From: Bin103 sp002238925
Lineage (GTDB): Bacteria; Spirochaetota; Spirochaetia; SZUA-6; Bin103
NCBI GenBank assembly: GCA_965208065.1
Contig: OZ242313.1
Location: forward strand, 2,356,001-2,420,000
DNA: 64,000 nucleotides
Reading direction: 5' to 3'
Every line of letters begins with the position of its first letter. Within the stretch, counting starts at the first letter, position 1. The position numbers and the translations under genes were made by a program. Positions 25,795-34,017 of the stretch are shown in pieces. Below the pieces are notes generated by a model. That model did no database searches and was not told the origin of the DNA. It saw nothing but the letters and a program-made list of their open reading frames with translations.

Positions 25795-27897
25795 TCAATA
25801 CGTGCCGCGCAAGTAGTACGCAAGGCGTGCAATTGACCGTGCGCGGGCTGTCAGGAATCGTCGTTGGACTGCCGGACGATGTCCAGGATCGCAGCTCCGT
25901 AGCGCTCCACCTTGGCCGGGCCGATGCCGTATGCCAGCTCCAGCGCGCCGGGCGTTGGCTGGCCGCAGCCGCGCGATGTCGCGCAGCGAGCGGTCGCTGG
26001 CAATCACATAGGGCGGCACCTTCTGGTTGCGCGCCTCGGCGAGCCGGAACGCGCGCAGCGCCTCGAACAGGTCCAGCCCGCGGGCGTCCAGCTCCACGCC
26101 GTCGGCCGCGGGCGACGGTCCTGCCGCGTGCGGCGGCATGCGCAGGCCGCCTTGAAACGAGGCGCCGGCGGCCACCTCGCCTTGCGCGGCGCGCCCACCG
26201 GCGGCTGCCCTGGCGTAGCGCAGCAGCGGCGGCAGCAGCAGCCGCGCCGGGCGCCGCCCGTGCATTACCTCGCGGCCCTCCGGCGTGATGGCGACCACCG
26301 GTCGGTCGCCGCCGGAGAAGTCGACCCAACCGGCGGTGACGCAGCGCCGCAGCAGGCGCAGCAGCCACTCCTCGGGGTGTTCGCCGAGGGCGCCGAAGGT
26401 GGGTGTCTGGTGCAGCCCTGCGCGCTGCAGCCGCGGGTCGGCGGCGCCCTTGAGCAGCTTCACCGCCGCCGCCAGACCAAAGCGGGTATGCACGCGCGCC
26501 ACCGCGGACAGCGCCTTACGTACCAGCGTGGTGAGCTGCTGCTCGTCCTGCTCCGGCTCATCGGCCAGCCGCAGGCACACGTCGCAGCGCCCGCAGCCGG
26601 CCAGCGTCTCTTCCTCGTCGCCGAAGTAGCGCAGGATGGCGTCGTGCCGGCAGCTTCCGCCCTCGGCCCAGCGCATCAGCTCCAGGAACAGGTTCCACTT
26701 GTGGCGCACCAACTCGGCGTCCGCGGCGCCGCCGTTCGCATCGTTTTCGATCAGGCGGCGGCGCAGCGCCATGTCGCCGGGCGACACCAGCAGCAGGCAC
26801 ACCGCGGGATCGCCGTCGCGGCCGGCGCGCCCCGCCTCCTGGTAGTAGGCCTCCAGTGAGCCGGGCGGCGCCAGGTGGGCCACGCAGCGCACGTCGGCGC
26901 GGTCGATGCCCATGCCGAACGCGTTGGTGGCGACCACCACCTCCAGCTCGCCGGCCATAAAGGCGTTCTGCACCCGGTCGCGCTGCTCCCCGGCCATGCC
27001 GGCGTGGTACGCCTCTACCGCCCAACCGCGCCGCGCCAGCCGTCCGGCCTCCTCCTCGGTGCCGCGCCGCGTCGGCGCGTACACGATGGCGGTGCCGGCC
27101 TCGGCGCCGGGCGCGCTCAAGGTCTCGACCAGCACACCGTCCACCAGCCGGTCGCGCTCCCGCTTGGCCATTACCTCGGCGGCGCGCAGCGCCAGATTGG
27201 GCCGCGCGAAGCCGTGGATGAGCTGCGGAGTGTCGGCGGCAAGGCCGAGCCGTTCCAGGATCTCGTCGCGCACAATCGGCGTGGCGGTGGCGGTGCAGGC
27301 CAGGACGCGGGCCTCGGGCAGCAGGCGCACCAGTCCGTCGAGCTGCAGGTAGTCGGGGCGGAAGTCGTGGCCCCAGGCACTGATGCAATGCGCCTCGTCG
27401 ACCGCCACCAGCGGGCACGCCAGACGGGCGAGCGCGGCGCGCAGCCAGTCGCTCGCCAGCCGCTCCGGCGCGACGTAGACCAGCTTGAACGCCCCGGCGG
27501 CCAGCGCGCGCACCCGCCGCCGCACCTCGTCCTGGGGCAGGGTGGCCGCCAGGTAGGTGGCCGGTACGCCGCGCTCCTGCAGCGCCGCCACCTGGTCGTG
27601 CATCAGGGCGATCAGCGGCGAGATGACGATCGTGGTGCCGGGCAGCAGCGCCGCCGGGAGCTGGTAGGTGAGGCTCTTGCCGCCGCCGGTGGGCGCCACC
27701 AGCAACAGGCGGCGGGTATCCAGCAGCGTCTCTATCGCTTCCCGCTGGCCGGGACGAAACGCGAGCAGGCCGAGGCGCCGCAGCCCGTCATCCACGTCCA
27801 GGCCATGACCGGGCGCCGCCGGGCTGCCGATGCCTGCCTTGGCATCGGGCGCGAACATATCGGGGTGGTGCGGTTGATTCTCTTGCAGGGTACTCAT
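25795..27897 (-). CDS. recQ: ATP-dependent DNA helicase RecQ, C-terminal HRDC domain frameshifted
   Basis: 700 residues as read. Helicase domains: Walker A APTGGGKS (69-76), DEAH (167-170) and AYYQEAGRAGRDG; zinc-binding Cys in SCRHDAI and CGRCDVC; RQC winged helix, then HRDC starting at LFEALRAFRLAEARNQKVPPYVI. After LRDIARLRPANA (about residue 645, near base 25950) the frame departs from the family. One frame over, the sequence continues exactly as expected, GALELAYGIGPAKVERYGAA, and stops at 25851-25853. A single extra base or a two-base loss in a CCC/GGG context explains this; it may be a real mutation or an assembly error. RecQ unwinds forked and G-quadruplex DNA in repair. Start ATG chosen over an upstream TTG. 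Confidence 0.9.
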   Translation of the reverse strand: MSTLQENQPHHPDMFAPDAKAGIGSPAAPGHGLDVDDGLRRLGLLAFRPGQREAIETLLDTRRLLLVAPTGGGKSLTYQLPAALLPGTTIVISPLIALMHDQVAALQERGVPATYLAATLPQDEVRRRVRALAAGAFKLVYVAPERLASDWLRAALARLACPLVAVDEAHCISAWGHDFRPDYLQLDGLVRLLPEARVLACTATATPIVRDEILERLGLAADTPQLIHGFARPNLALRAAEVMAKRERDRLVDGVLVETLSAPGAEAGTAIVYAPTRRGTEEEAGRLARRGWAVEAYHAGMAGEQRDRVQNAFMAGELEVVVATNAFGMGIDRADVRCVAHLAPPGSLEAYYQEAGRAGRDGDPAVCLLLVSPGDMALRRRLIENDANGGAADAELVRHKWNLFLELMRWAEGGSCRHDAILRYFGDEEETLAGCGRCDVCLRLADEPEQDEQQLTTLVRKALSAVARVHTRFGLAAAVKLLKGAADPRLQRAGLHQTPTFGALGEHPEEWLLRLLRRCVTAGWVDFSGGDRPVVAITPEGREVMHGRRPARLLLPPLLRYARAAAGGRAAQGEVAAGASFQGGLRMPPHAAGPSPAADGVELDARGLDLFEALRAFRLAEARNQKVPPYVIASDRSLRDIARLRPANARRAGAGIRHRPGQGGALRSCDPGHRPAVQRRFLTARARSIARLAYYLRGTY

Positions 27898-27974
27898 CTC
27901 CCATGACAACGGGCGGCCGGCGGTGGCGCTTTTTGGGCTCGACGCGGCGGCGGGCGGCGCATTACGATGCGCGC

Positions 27975-29102
27975 ATGCCTCTCAACGTCGGCGTAGTAGG
28001 ATACAACGGAATCGGCAAGCGGCACGCCGGGTGCCATCACGACGATGAACTGGCCACCCTGGTGGCAGTGTGCGACATGGTCAGCGAGCGCGCGGAACCG
28101 GCCCGTGAGCAGTACGGTGCCTCGATCCACGGCAGCGTCGCCGACATGCTGGCGGCGCACCCGGAGCTGGACATCGTGGATGTGTGCACCGGCGGCGACG
28201 AGAACGGCGGCTGGCATTTCGAACCGGTCATGCAGGCGCTGGACGCCGGCAAGCACGTGCTGGTGGAGAAGCCGCTGTCCAACGACCTGAACGAGGCGCG
28301 GCAGATGGTGGCGTTCGCGGCGCAGCGCGGCCTGTACCTGGGCTGCAATCTGAACCACTACTTCTCAGAGCCGGCCGACCGGGCCATGGAGCTGATCCGC
28401 GACGGCAAGATCGGCGAACAGCTCTACTGCCTGATGCGGATGGGTTTCCAGGGCGGCGAGTACACCTACTCGGGGCCCGACAACAGCCCCAACGGGCGCG
28501 GCTTTCCCTACTTCCACGTCAAGGCGTTCCTGTCGCATCCGTTCGCGATCATGCGCCACTTCTGCGGCGACATCACCCACGTGCAGGCGTTCATGAACCG
28601 CCCCGCGTTCCGGCGCGCAGCGGGCGATCCGATGGTGTCGGTGAACAGCATCCACGTGCGCTTCGCCTCCGATGCGGTCGGCTACCTGTTCAGCCAGCGC
28701 GGCGACGCGCGCATGGGTTACGGCGGCTGGTGGAGCTTCGAACTGGGCGGCACGCGCGGTTCGTTCGCGATCGAGAACTGCGTGGAGAAGCTGATCCACT
28801 TCCCGTCGCCGGGCGCGGAGGGAGCGGCCGATCCGGCCTCCATCAGCCTGGGCAGCGCGCCCGAGCCGACGGTGCTGAATACCGGCGTCACCGACTTCGG
28901 CGCCACCTTCCCGCGGCGCATTCACGCGTTCCTGGAGGACGTCACCGGCGGCGTGCCGGCCAGCCAACTGCGCGCCTCCGGACGCGACGCCCTGGCCACC
29001 CTGGAGTACACCTTCGCCGCCATCGAGTCGTTCGAAACCGGCGGTGAACTGGTGCGCCCGGAGACCCTGCCAGCCGCGTCGCGCGACCCGCGGAAGCAGT
29101 AG
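27975..29102 (+). CDS. Gfo/Idh/MocA family oxidoreductase
   Basis: 375 residues. N-terminal Rossmann fold LNVGVVGYNGIGKRHA (GxGxxG-type) and the EKPLSNDLNEA motif near residue 100 with the conserved Lys that supports catalysis; the C-terminal alpha/beta domain is rich in sugar-binding aromatic residues. Such NAD(P)-dependent enzymes oxidise sugars, inositols or cyclitols. ATG 27975 fits the family start; an in-frame upstream ATG at 27903 would add an unlikely arginine-rich extension. It is divergent from recQ across a 77-base gap. Confidence 0.87.
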   Translation: MPLNVGVVGYNGIGKRHAGCHHDDELATLVAVCDMVSERAEPAREQYGASIHGSVADMLAAHPELDIVDVCTGGDENGGWHFEPVMQALDAGKHVLVEKPLSNDLNEARQMVAFAAQRGLYLGCNLNHYFSEPADRAMELIRDGKIGEQLYCLMRMGFQGGEYTYSGPDNSPNGRGFPYFHVKAFLSHPFAIMRHFCGDITHVQAFMNRPAFRRAAGDPMVSVNSIHVRFASDAVGYLFSQRGDARMGYGGWWSFELGGTRGSFAIENCVEKLIHFPSPGAEGAADPASISLGSAPEPTVLNTGVTDFGATFPRRIHAFLEDVTGGVPASQLRASGRDALATLEYTFAAIESFETGGELVRPETLPAASRDPRKQ

Positions 29103-29112
29103 CGCGTCGGGC

Positions 29113-29163
29113 TTACAACCGGCACCAGTCGAACAGCACGCCGAGAGGCGCCGCATCAGGTGC
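29113..29163 (-). pseudogene. C-terminal relic of an MDR dehydrogenase
   Basis: Seventeen codons on the minus strand end PDAAPLGVLFDWCRL-stop. The intact dehydrogenase at 30160-31158 ends GASLGVLFDWALL-stop, so seven residues in a row and the distance to the stop agree. No more of the enzyme can be read upstream, so this is a remnant of a homologous gene, now facing the MocA oxidoreductase. Confidence 0.4.
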
Positions 29164-29438
29164 TGCCGGTCCGCTTAGCCGCGGGCAGCCAACGAGGCAG
29201 TTCCGGCGCCGGCGACGTTATGCTCCCGCGCTACTCCCCCATGCGGCTGGGTCGGCGCTCTACCGTGATGATGTAACCATACTCTCAGCACCGTGACACA
29301 GCCGCATCACTTGAAATTGTACATAATGCCACAATAGATACTGGACGTACCGTCACTTGCGGTGTAGCGTCCGCGGCATGAACTGGGCCAACCGTACAGG
29401 ATTCACTGGCGTCATAGCCGCTTGACGGGCTGCCGATC
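29164..29438 (+). promoter_or_regulatory. Non-coding stretch with candidate promoter for the nuclease lipoprotein gene
   Basis: No gene was seen in the 336-base gap 29103-29438 apart from the short relic at its start. The part from about 29275 to 29345 is clearly richer in A/T than anything around it. TTGAAA at 29311 followed after 17 bases by ATAGAT at 29334 could be a sigma-70-type promoter, though the -10 match is poor. CATAAT at 29322 is another possible -10. Confidence 0.3.
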
Positions 29439-30008
29439 ATGAAAGCTCCCCTCCTCCGAGCTGGCGCGGTGTTGGTCGTAGTTGTCCTTGCGACATCCGG
29501 TTGTGAGATGGAGACCGACAACAGCGAGACATGGCGTGGTCTGCAGATGGCATCCGAGGACCGCTGTTCGGCGTACGACCGGGACGACTACCCATACCCC
29601 CAAAGCGTTGAGCCGCTGATCGCAGCGCGGCTTGGCGGCTGGTGGTCGCCCTACGACGGCACGGTGTTCGAGAACCGGAGTCAGTCAGACATCGAACACA
29701 TCGTCGCAGTAAGCGAGGCCCACGATAGCGGTGCCTGCCGGTGGGGTTCCCGGCGCCGGAGTGAATTCGCGCGGGATCTCGACAACCTGACGCTCGCCAC
29801 GCCACGGCTCAATCGCTTCGAAAAGCGCGCGCACGATGCCGCCGACTGGTTGCCCGAGCACAACCGGTGCTGGTTTGCGGGGCGCGTGCTGGCCGTCCGG
29901 CGGGAGTATGACTTGACCATAGACAGGCGTGAGGCAGCGGCGCTGGACCGTGTGTTGGCCGGTTGTACCGCTGCCCAGATAGCGATGCCTATTCGTCCAG
30001 ACCCGTAG
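29439..30008 (+). CDS. Lipoprotein with HNH/DUF1524-type nuclease domain
   Basis: 189 residues. N-terminus MKAPLLRAGAVLVVVVLATSGC is a lipoprotein signal with lipobox ATSGC, giving a lipidated Cys22. The nuclease core follows: SDIEHIVAVSEAHDSG near 85-100 (metal-binding Asp/Glu-His) and DNLTLATPRLNRFEKRAHDAADW, the N...N..K.. motif of the HNH/GmrSD-C group. Such exported nucleases degrade extracellular DNA for nutrients or defence. The gene stands alone, with an A/T-rich stretch upstream. Its codon usage looks less GC-biased than its neighbours, a possible sign of transfer. Confidence 0.75.
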   Translation: MKAPLLRAGAVLVVVVLATSGCEMETDNSETWRGLQMASEDRCSAYDRDDYPYPQSVEPLIAARLGGWWSPYDGTVFENRSQSDIEHIVAVSEAHDSGACRWGSRRRSEFARDLDNLTLATPRLNRFEKRAHDAADWLPEHNRCWFAGRVLAVRREYDLTIDRREAAALDRVLAGCTAAQIAMPIRPDP

Positions 30009-30159
30009 CGCGGCGAGTGGTTGGCCGGCGCCGGCGACGCCGGGCAAGAGGGCCGAATGACAGCACAATTGTGGGTATCAGGATCATGAGTGCGTCTGCT
30101 AACCTGATCCCGCGAGCGCTCCGGCCGTTCGGGCCGGGCAAGCGTGGGAGGTTTCGAGC

Positions 30160-31158
30160 GTGACGTCGATCAACATCGTGTTTACCGGCAAGCAGCAGGC
30201 AGAGTTGCGCAACGAGCCGGTTCCGGATTTGCCGCTGGACGGCGTGGCTGTGCGCACGCGTGTCAGCCTGATCAGCTCTGGTACCGAAACCATCTGCTAC
30301 CGAGGCGAGTCTGATCCGGGGTCACACTGGCACAACTGGGTGCGCTACCCCTTCTACCCCGGTTACAGCAACGTCGGAGAGATAGCACAGACCGGCAGCA
30401 AGGTAACCGGATTCGCGCCCGGCGACCGCGTATTCACCACCTCCAGCCACCACCAAATCGCCGTGGCAAGCGGCGTACCGGTACCGATTCCGGACGCGGT
30501 GTCCGACGAGTCGGCGGCGTGGTCGAAGCTCGCGACTATCGCCCAGACCGGGGTGCGCCGCGCCCAGCTCGCCATGGGCGCCACCGTGGTGATCATTGGC
30601 CTCGGACCGCTCGGCCAGCTCCTGAATCAGTACGCGCGGCTGATGGGCGCGGAGAGGGTGATCGCGATAGACCCCTTGGCGAGCCGCCTGCGGGTGGCCA
30701 TCGACCACGGCGCCACGCACCAGTTCGCCGGGAGCGCCGGCGATGCCTTGCCATTCGTGGAAGAACTCACCGATGGCCTCCGGGCGGACGTGGTGTTCGA
30801 CGCCACCGGGCATCCCCCCGTGCTGCCGTTGGCGCTGCCGCTGGCCAAGCAGTTCGGCCTGGTGATGCTGATCGGCGATGCTCCCAACCCCAGCCAGCAG
30901 GTGCTGACCAGCGACGTCATCACCCGCCAGATCTCGATTCGCGGCACGCACAACGAAAATCTGCCCGGCGACCAGGCGTACTGGTCGCCGGCACGCCAGG
31001 TGGAGCTGTTCTACACCTACCTCATGCGCGGCCAGATGCGGGTCGACGACCTGATCACGTCCCGCTACGCCCCGGCGGATGCGCCGCAGGTGTACGCGCG
31101 GTTGCTGCGCGACCGAGGCGCCTCGCTCGGTGTGCTGTTCGACTGGGCGCTGTTGTAA
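30160..31158 (+). CDS. MDR-superfamily zinc-type dehydrogenase
   Basis: 332 residues from a GTG with GGGAGG eight bases ahead. RVSLISSGTETICYRGE replaces the catalytic-zinc loop of classical alcohol dehydrogenases; PGYSNVGEIAQTG and PGDRVFTTSSHHQIA follow; the NAD(P)-binding motif is VVIIGLGPLGQLLNQYARL near residue 145, then VIAIDPL. There is no structural-zinc Cys cluster. Likely acts on a sugar or cyclitol like the neighbouring MocA oxidoreductase, an inference from context. The C-terminal LGVLFDW is duplicated as a relic at 29113. Confidence 0.82.
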   Translation: MTSINIVFTGKQQAELRNEPVPDLPLDGVAVRTRVSLISSGTETICYRGESDPGSHWHNWVRYPFYPGYSNVGEIAQTGSKVTGFAPGDRVFTTSSHHQIAVASGVPVPIPDAVSDESAAWSKLATIAQTGVRRAQLAMGATVVIIGLGPLGQLLNQYARLMGAERVIAIDPLASRLRVAIDHGATHQFAGSAGDALPFVEELTDGLRADVVFDATGHPPVLPLALPLAKQFGLVMLIGDAPNPSQQVLTSDVITRQISIRGTHNENLPGDQAYWSPARQVELFYTYLMRGQMRVDDLITSRYAPADAPQVYARLLRDRGASLGVLFDWALL

Positions 31159-31182
31159 CGACTTCCCTCTGATGTGGATGCG

Positions 31183-31269
31183 TCAGCATGGCGCGGAGTC
31201 GTCGTACTCCGGAGCGCGTTCACGGTAATGCGCCACCTGCTCCCTGATCCGGGAGTCGTCGTTGGCCAT
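31183..31269 (-). pseudogene. N-terminal remnant of a SAM-dependent methyltransferase (28 codons)
   Basis: A short ORF whose ATG overlaps the stop of the ABC-class ATPase gene (TGATG). It reads DSRIREQVAHYRERAPEYDD, a typical opening of class I methyltransferases (Q-V-A-x-Y-R-x-R-A-x-E-Y-D), then stops after SAPC, before the SAM-binding glycine loop. The remainder is missing, so the downstream part was probably deleted; the convergent dehydrogenase stop is 24 bases away. Confidence 0.5.
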
Positions 31270-33020
31270 CAGTCGACCGCCGGGCGCGCCACGCGCAGGC
31301 TGCGCAGCCGGTTGAGCGCCGCGGCTACTTCGAAGCCGCGCGGGCGCGCCCGGTCGCCGAAGCCGGGTGCGGCCAGCGCGTCGAGGCCGTGCTCCTGCAG
31401 GTCGGCATCGAGGGCGGCAAGAATCCGAGGCAGATCGCGGCGGCCGTCGCACAGGCCGCGGGTCAGACCCAGCAGCAGGTCGCCGATCATCCGGCACTGC
31501 GCGGCGTCGACGAGCTGGTACAGCAGGCTCACGTCGATCTCCTCGGGTCCGAATTCGATGGCGCGGGTCCTGACCGCCCGCACCCGCTCCGGGCGCCGTC
31601 CGCGGCGCGGGTTCAGGCTGTCCGGCAGCGGGATGCGCGGCGGGGCATGCGGCCAGCAGCCGGGCGCCCGCGGCGCCGCGTCGCCGAGCGGGTGCGCGGT
31701 GGCGATTTCCCGCGCCTGCGCGGTCACGTCGCGCGGCTGGTAGGTGTCCATCCGGATTACGCAGTCGGCCACGTCGAGGTAGTCGCCGGCGCCGCCGACC
31801 ACCAGCACCGACGACACGCCGCGCTCCTGCCAGAGCTGTCGTACCCGGTCGATGAACGGCGTAATCGGTTCGTCGGTGCCGGGTACCAGGCGGCGCATGC
31901 GCGCGTCGCGGATCATGAAGTTGGTGGCCGCGGTGTCCTCGTCGATCAACAGTCCGGTGGCCCCCGCCTCCAGCGCCTCCACGATGGCGGCGGCCTGGGA
32001 GGTGCTGCCGGAGGCGTCGTCGGTGTCGAAGCAGCCGGTGTCGCGGCCAAGCGGCAGCGCGCCGATGAACGGCGTCAGGCACGCCCCGCGCACGGAGCGG
32101 CCATCCTCGGCACGCACGCTCACGAGGCTGTGCGCCGCAACGCAGCGCTCCCGCCCGTCACCCGGCGAATGGTCGTACACGCCGAGCGCGATGGCCTGCA
32201 ACAGCGTCGACTTGCCGTGATAGCCGCCGCCGGCGACCAGCGTAACCCCGGTGCGGATTCCCAGACCGCGCACCGTGCCCGCGTGCGGCGCCGCCAACTC
32301 AGCCGCCAGCGGGTCCGGCGCCGCCAGCGGCAGCGCCGCGCCGAGCGGGCGCGGGTCGGCGCCGCTGCGGCGCGGCAGGATGCTGCCGTCGGCCAGGAAC
32401 GCAACCAGTCCATGTTCGCCGAGCTGCGCGCGCAGGGCGACCTGGTCCTCGACCACCTGCACGTGGGTGCGCAGCACGCCGAAGTCGAGGCGCTCGGCCA
32501 CGTGCCGCAGGGCGCCGTCGAGTCGCCGGGTCAACAACTCGCTGGCGGCGCGGCCCAGGATGCGCCTTCCCGCCGCCGGCAGCCCGGCGCTCAGGCGCAC
32601 CCGCACGGCCCCGTCGGCGCCGACCACGACGCCGGTACGCTCCAGCACTTCCTGACCGGCGGCGGCAATTTCCAGCATGCCGCTACGGCCGCTGCCGGCA
32701 CCGCCCGCGGCGGCGGCCAGCGCCGGACGCATGGCCCGTTGCAGGAAGTCGGCGCACGCGCGCCGCGCGTCGGCCCCGTCCCGCGCCCACGCCGGCAGCC
32801 GCAGCAGGCCGGCCGGCAGGTCTACCCGCAGCCGGCTTGGCGCGGCGAACGGATCGCCCTGGATGTGCTCGAAGGTGAGCGCGCCGCTGTCGAGCGCGTA
32901 GCGGCGCCCGCGCAGATCGCGGTAGTGGCCATACTGGCGGCCGTCGATGCGGTGCAGGTCGGGTGCGAGATCGCCACTCACGCGGGTGAACCCGAGTGAC
33001 CGTGTGAATGCCTGAGACAT
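31269..33020 (-). CDS. ABC-class ATPase (PF09818/COG3044 type), function unknown
   Basis: About 583 residues. Central ATPase has Walker A VAGGGYHGKSTLLQAI near residue 260 and Walker B GLLIDEDTAATNF near 380, with the C-loop motif SGSTSQAAAI; the N-terminal domain precedes it and contains DLAPDLHRIDGRQYG and LTFEHIQGDPFAAPS. This family of predicted ABC-class ATPases includes the trypanosome RNA-editing factor MRB1590, which binds poly-U RNA, so a role in RNA binding is possible but unproven. ATGs at 33020 and 33035 and a TTG at 33050 lie in a 15-base tandem repeat, so the true start is uncertain. Its stop overlaps the methyltransferase remnant. Confidence 0.78.
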   Translation of the reverse strand: MSQAFTRSLGFTRVSGDLAPDLHRIDGRQYGHYRDLRGRRYALDSGALTFEHIQGDPFAAPSRLRVDLPAGLLRLPAWARDGADARRACADFLQRAMRPALAAAAGGAGSGRSGMLEIAAAGQEVLERTGVVVGADGAVRVRLSAGLPAAGRRILGRAASELLTRRLDGALRHVAERLDFGVLRTHVQVVEDQVALRAQLGEHGLVAFLADGSILPRRSGADPRPLGAALPLAAPDPLAAELAAPHAGTVRGLGIRTGVTLVAGGGYHGKSTLLQAIALGVYDHSPGDGRERCVAAHSLVSVRAEDGRSVRGACLTPFIGALPLGRDTGCFDTDDASGSTSQAAAIVEALEAGATGLLIDEDTAATNFMIRDARMRRLVPGTDEPITPFIDRVRQLWQERGVSSVLVVGGAGDYLDVADCVIRMDTYQPRDVTAQAREIATAHPLGDAAPRAPGCWPHAPPRIPLPDSLNPRRGRRPERVRAVRTRAIEFGPEEIDVSLLYQLVDAAQCRMIGDLLLGLTRGLCDGRRDLPRILAALDADLQEHGLDALAAPGFGDRARPRGFEVAAALNRLRSLRVARPAVD

Positions 33021-33048
33021 GGATGCCTGAGGCATGGATGCCTGACGC
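33010..33048 (-). repeat. 15-bp tandem repeat at the start of the ABC-class ATPase gene
   Basis: GCCTGARRCATGGAT occurs twice (33010-33024 and 33025-33039, two differences) and begins a third time. Each copy supplies an ATG in the same frame to the minus-strand gene, so copy-number change would add or remove possible start codons. Confidence 0.7.
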
Positions 33049-33222
33049 AAAGCTGGCTGGCGGGTAGCATGGCAGCGACCGGCCCAGGGTACCCGTGGCG
33101 CGTCCGAGAGTCCAACCGCGGCGGAGTGCGGCAGCGCGGCGGCGGACCACCGTGGGCCGGCAGCACGCCGGGACGCAACACGGCAGCGGGACAGCCACGG
33201 CCGTTGTGCGATTTGGAGGACA

Positions 33223-34017
33223 ATGAACGACGGTGTTCAGGGATCGGCGCCCGATCGGCGCGCTCCGTCGGGCACGCACGTAAGGCGAACGGCGGCGGTT
33301 CTGTGGTTGGTGCTTGCAGCGGCCACGCCCGGGTCGTTGCACGCCGACGAGGTGCGGGTTGCGGCGGCGGCAAACTTTGCGTTCGCAGCGCGGGAGATCG
33401 GCGAGCTGTTCGAAGAGGCAAGCGGCCATGAGGCGCTGCTGAGCTTCGGCTCGAGCGGACAACTGTATGCGCAGATCGCGCAGGGCGCGCCGTTCGACGT
33501 GTTTCTTGCCGCCGACCGGAGCTATCCGCGGCGCGCGGTGCGGGACGGCCTGGCGGTGGCGGACAGCGCGTTTACCTACGCCACGGGGCGGCTGGTGCTG
33601 TTCAGCGCCGATCCGGACCTGGTCGACGGGCGCGCGGGCCTGGAGGAGCGGGAGTTCCGGCGGTTGGCGATCGCCAACCCCGAGTTGGCGCCGTACGGTG
33701 CGGCGGCGGTCGAGGTGCTGGAAGCCCTCGGTCTTGCGGACCGTCTGCAGGCGCGGCTGGTGCGCGGCAACAACGTGGCGCAGACCTACCAGTTCGTGGT
33801 AACCGGCAACGCCGAGTTGGGCTTCGTGGCCCTGGCGCAGGTGATCGGCCACCAGCGCGGCTCGCGCTGGATCGTGCCGAGCGAACTGCATTCGCCGATT
33901 GCGCAGGACGCGGTGCTGCTGCGGCGCGGCGCCAGCGGCGAGGCCGCGTCCGCGTTCCTGGCGTTTCTGCGTTCGGACGCGGCTGCCGCGGTGCTGGTAC
34001 GGTACGGGTACGAATGA
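33223..34017 (+). CDS. modA: Molybdate ABC transporter substrate-binding protein
   Basis: 264 residues from an ATG with GGAGG three bases ahead. A signal peptide (about 1-42) ends TPGSLHADE. The mature protein begins VRVAAAANFAFAAREI, has LLSFGSSGQLYAQIAQGAPFDVFLAAD and ELGFVALAQ, all typical ModA ligand-pocket segments. It delivers molybdate or tungstate to ModB. The stop overlaps the ATG of modB by four bases. No lipobox. Confidence 0.93.
   Translation: MNDGVQGSAPDRRAPSGTHVRRTAAVLWLVLAAATPGSLHADEVRVAAAANFAFAAREIGELFEEASGHEALLSFGSSGQLYAQIAQGAPFDVFLAADRSYPRRAVRDGLAVADSAFTYATGRLVLFSADPDLVDGRAGLEEREFRRLAIANPELAPYGAAAVEVLEALGLADRLQARLVRGNNVAQTYQFVVTGNAELGFVALAQVIGHQRGSRWIVPSELHSPIAQDAVLLRRGASGEAASAFLAFLRSDAAAAVLVRYGYE

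Noticed and set aside
33010..33222. ModE-like operator ahead of modA
   Set aside because: No palindromic ModE-type site was recognisable in the 200-base divergent gap.
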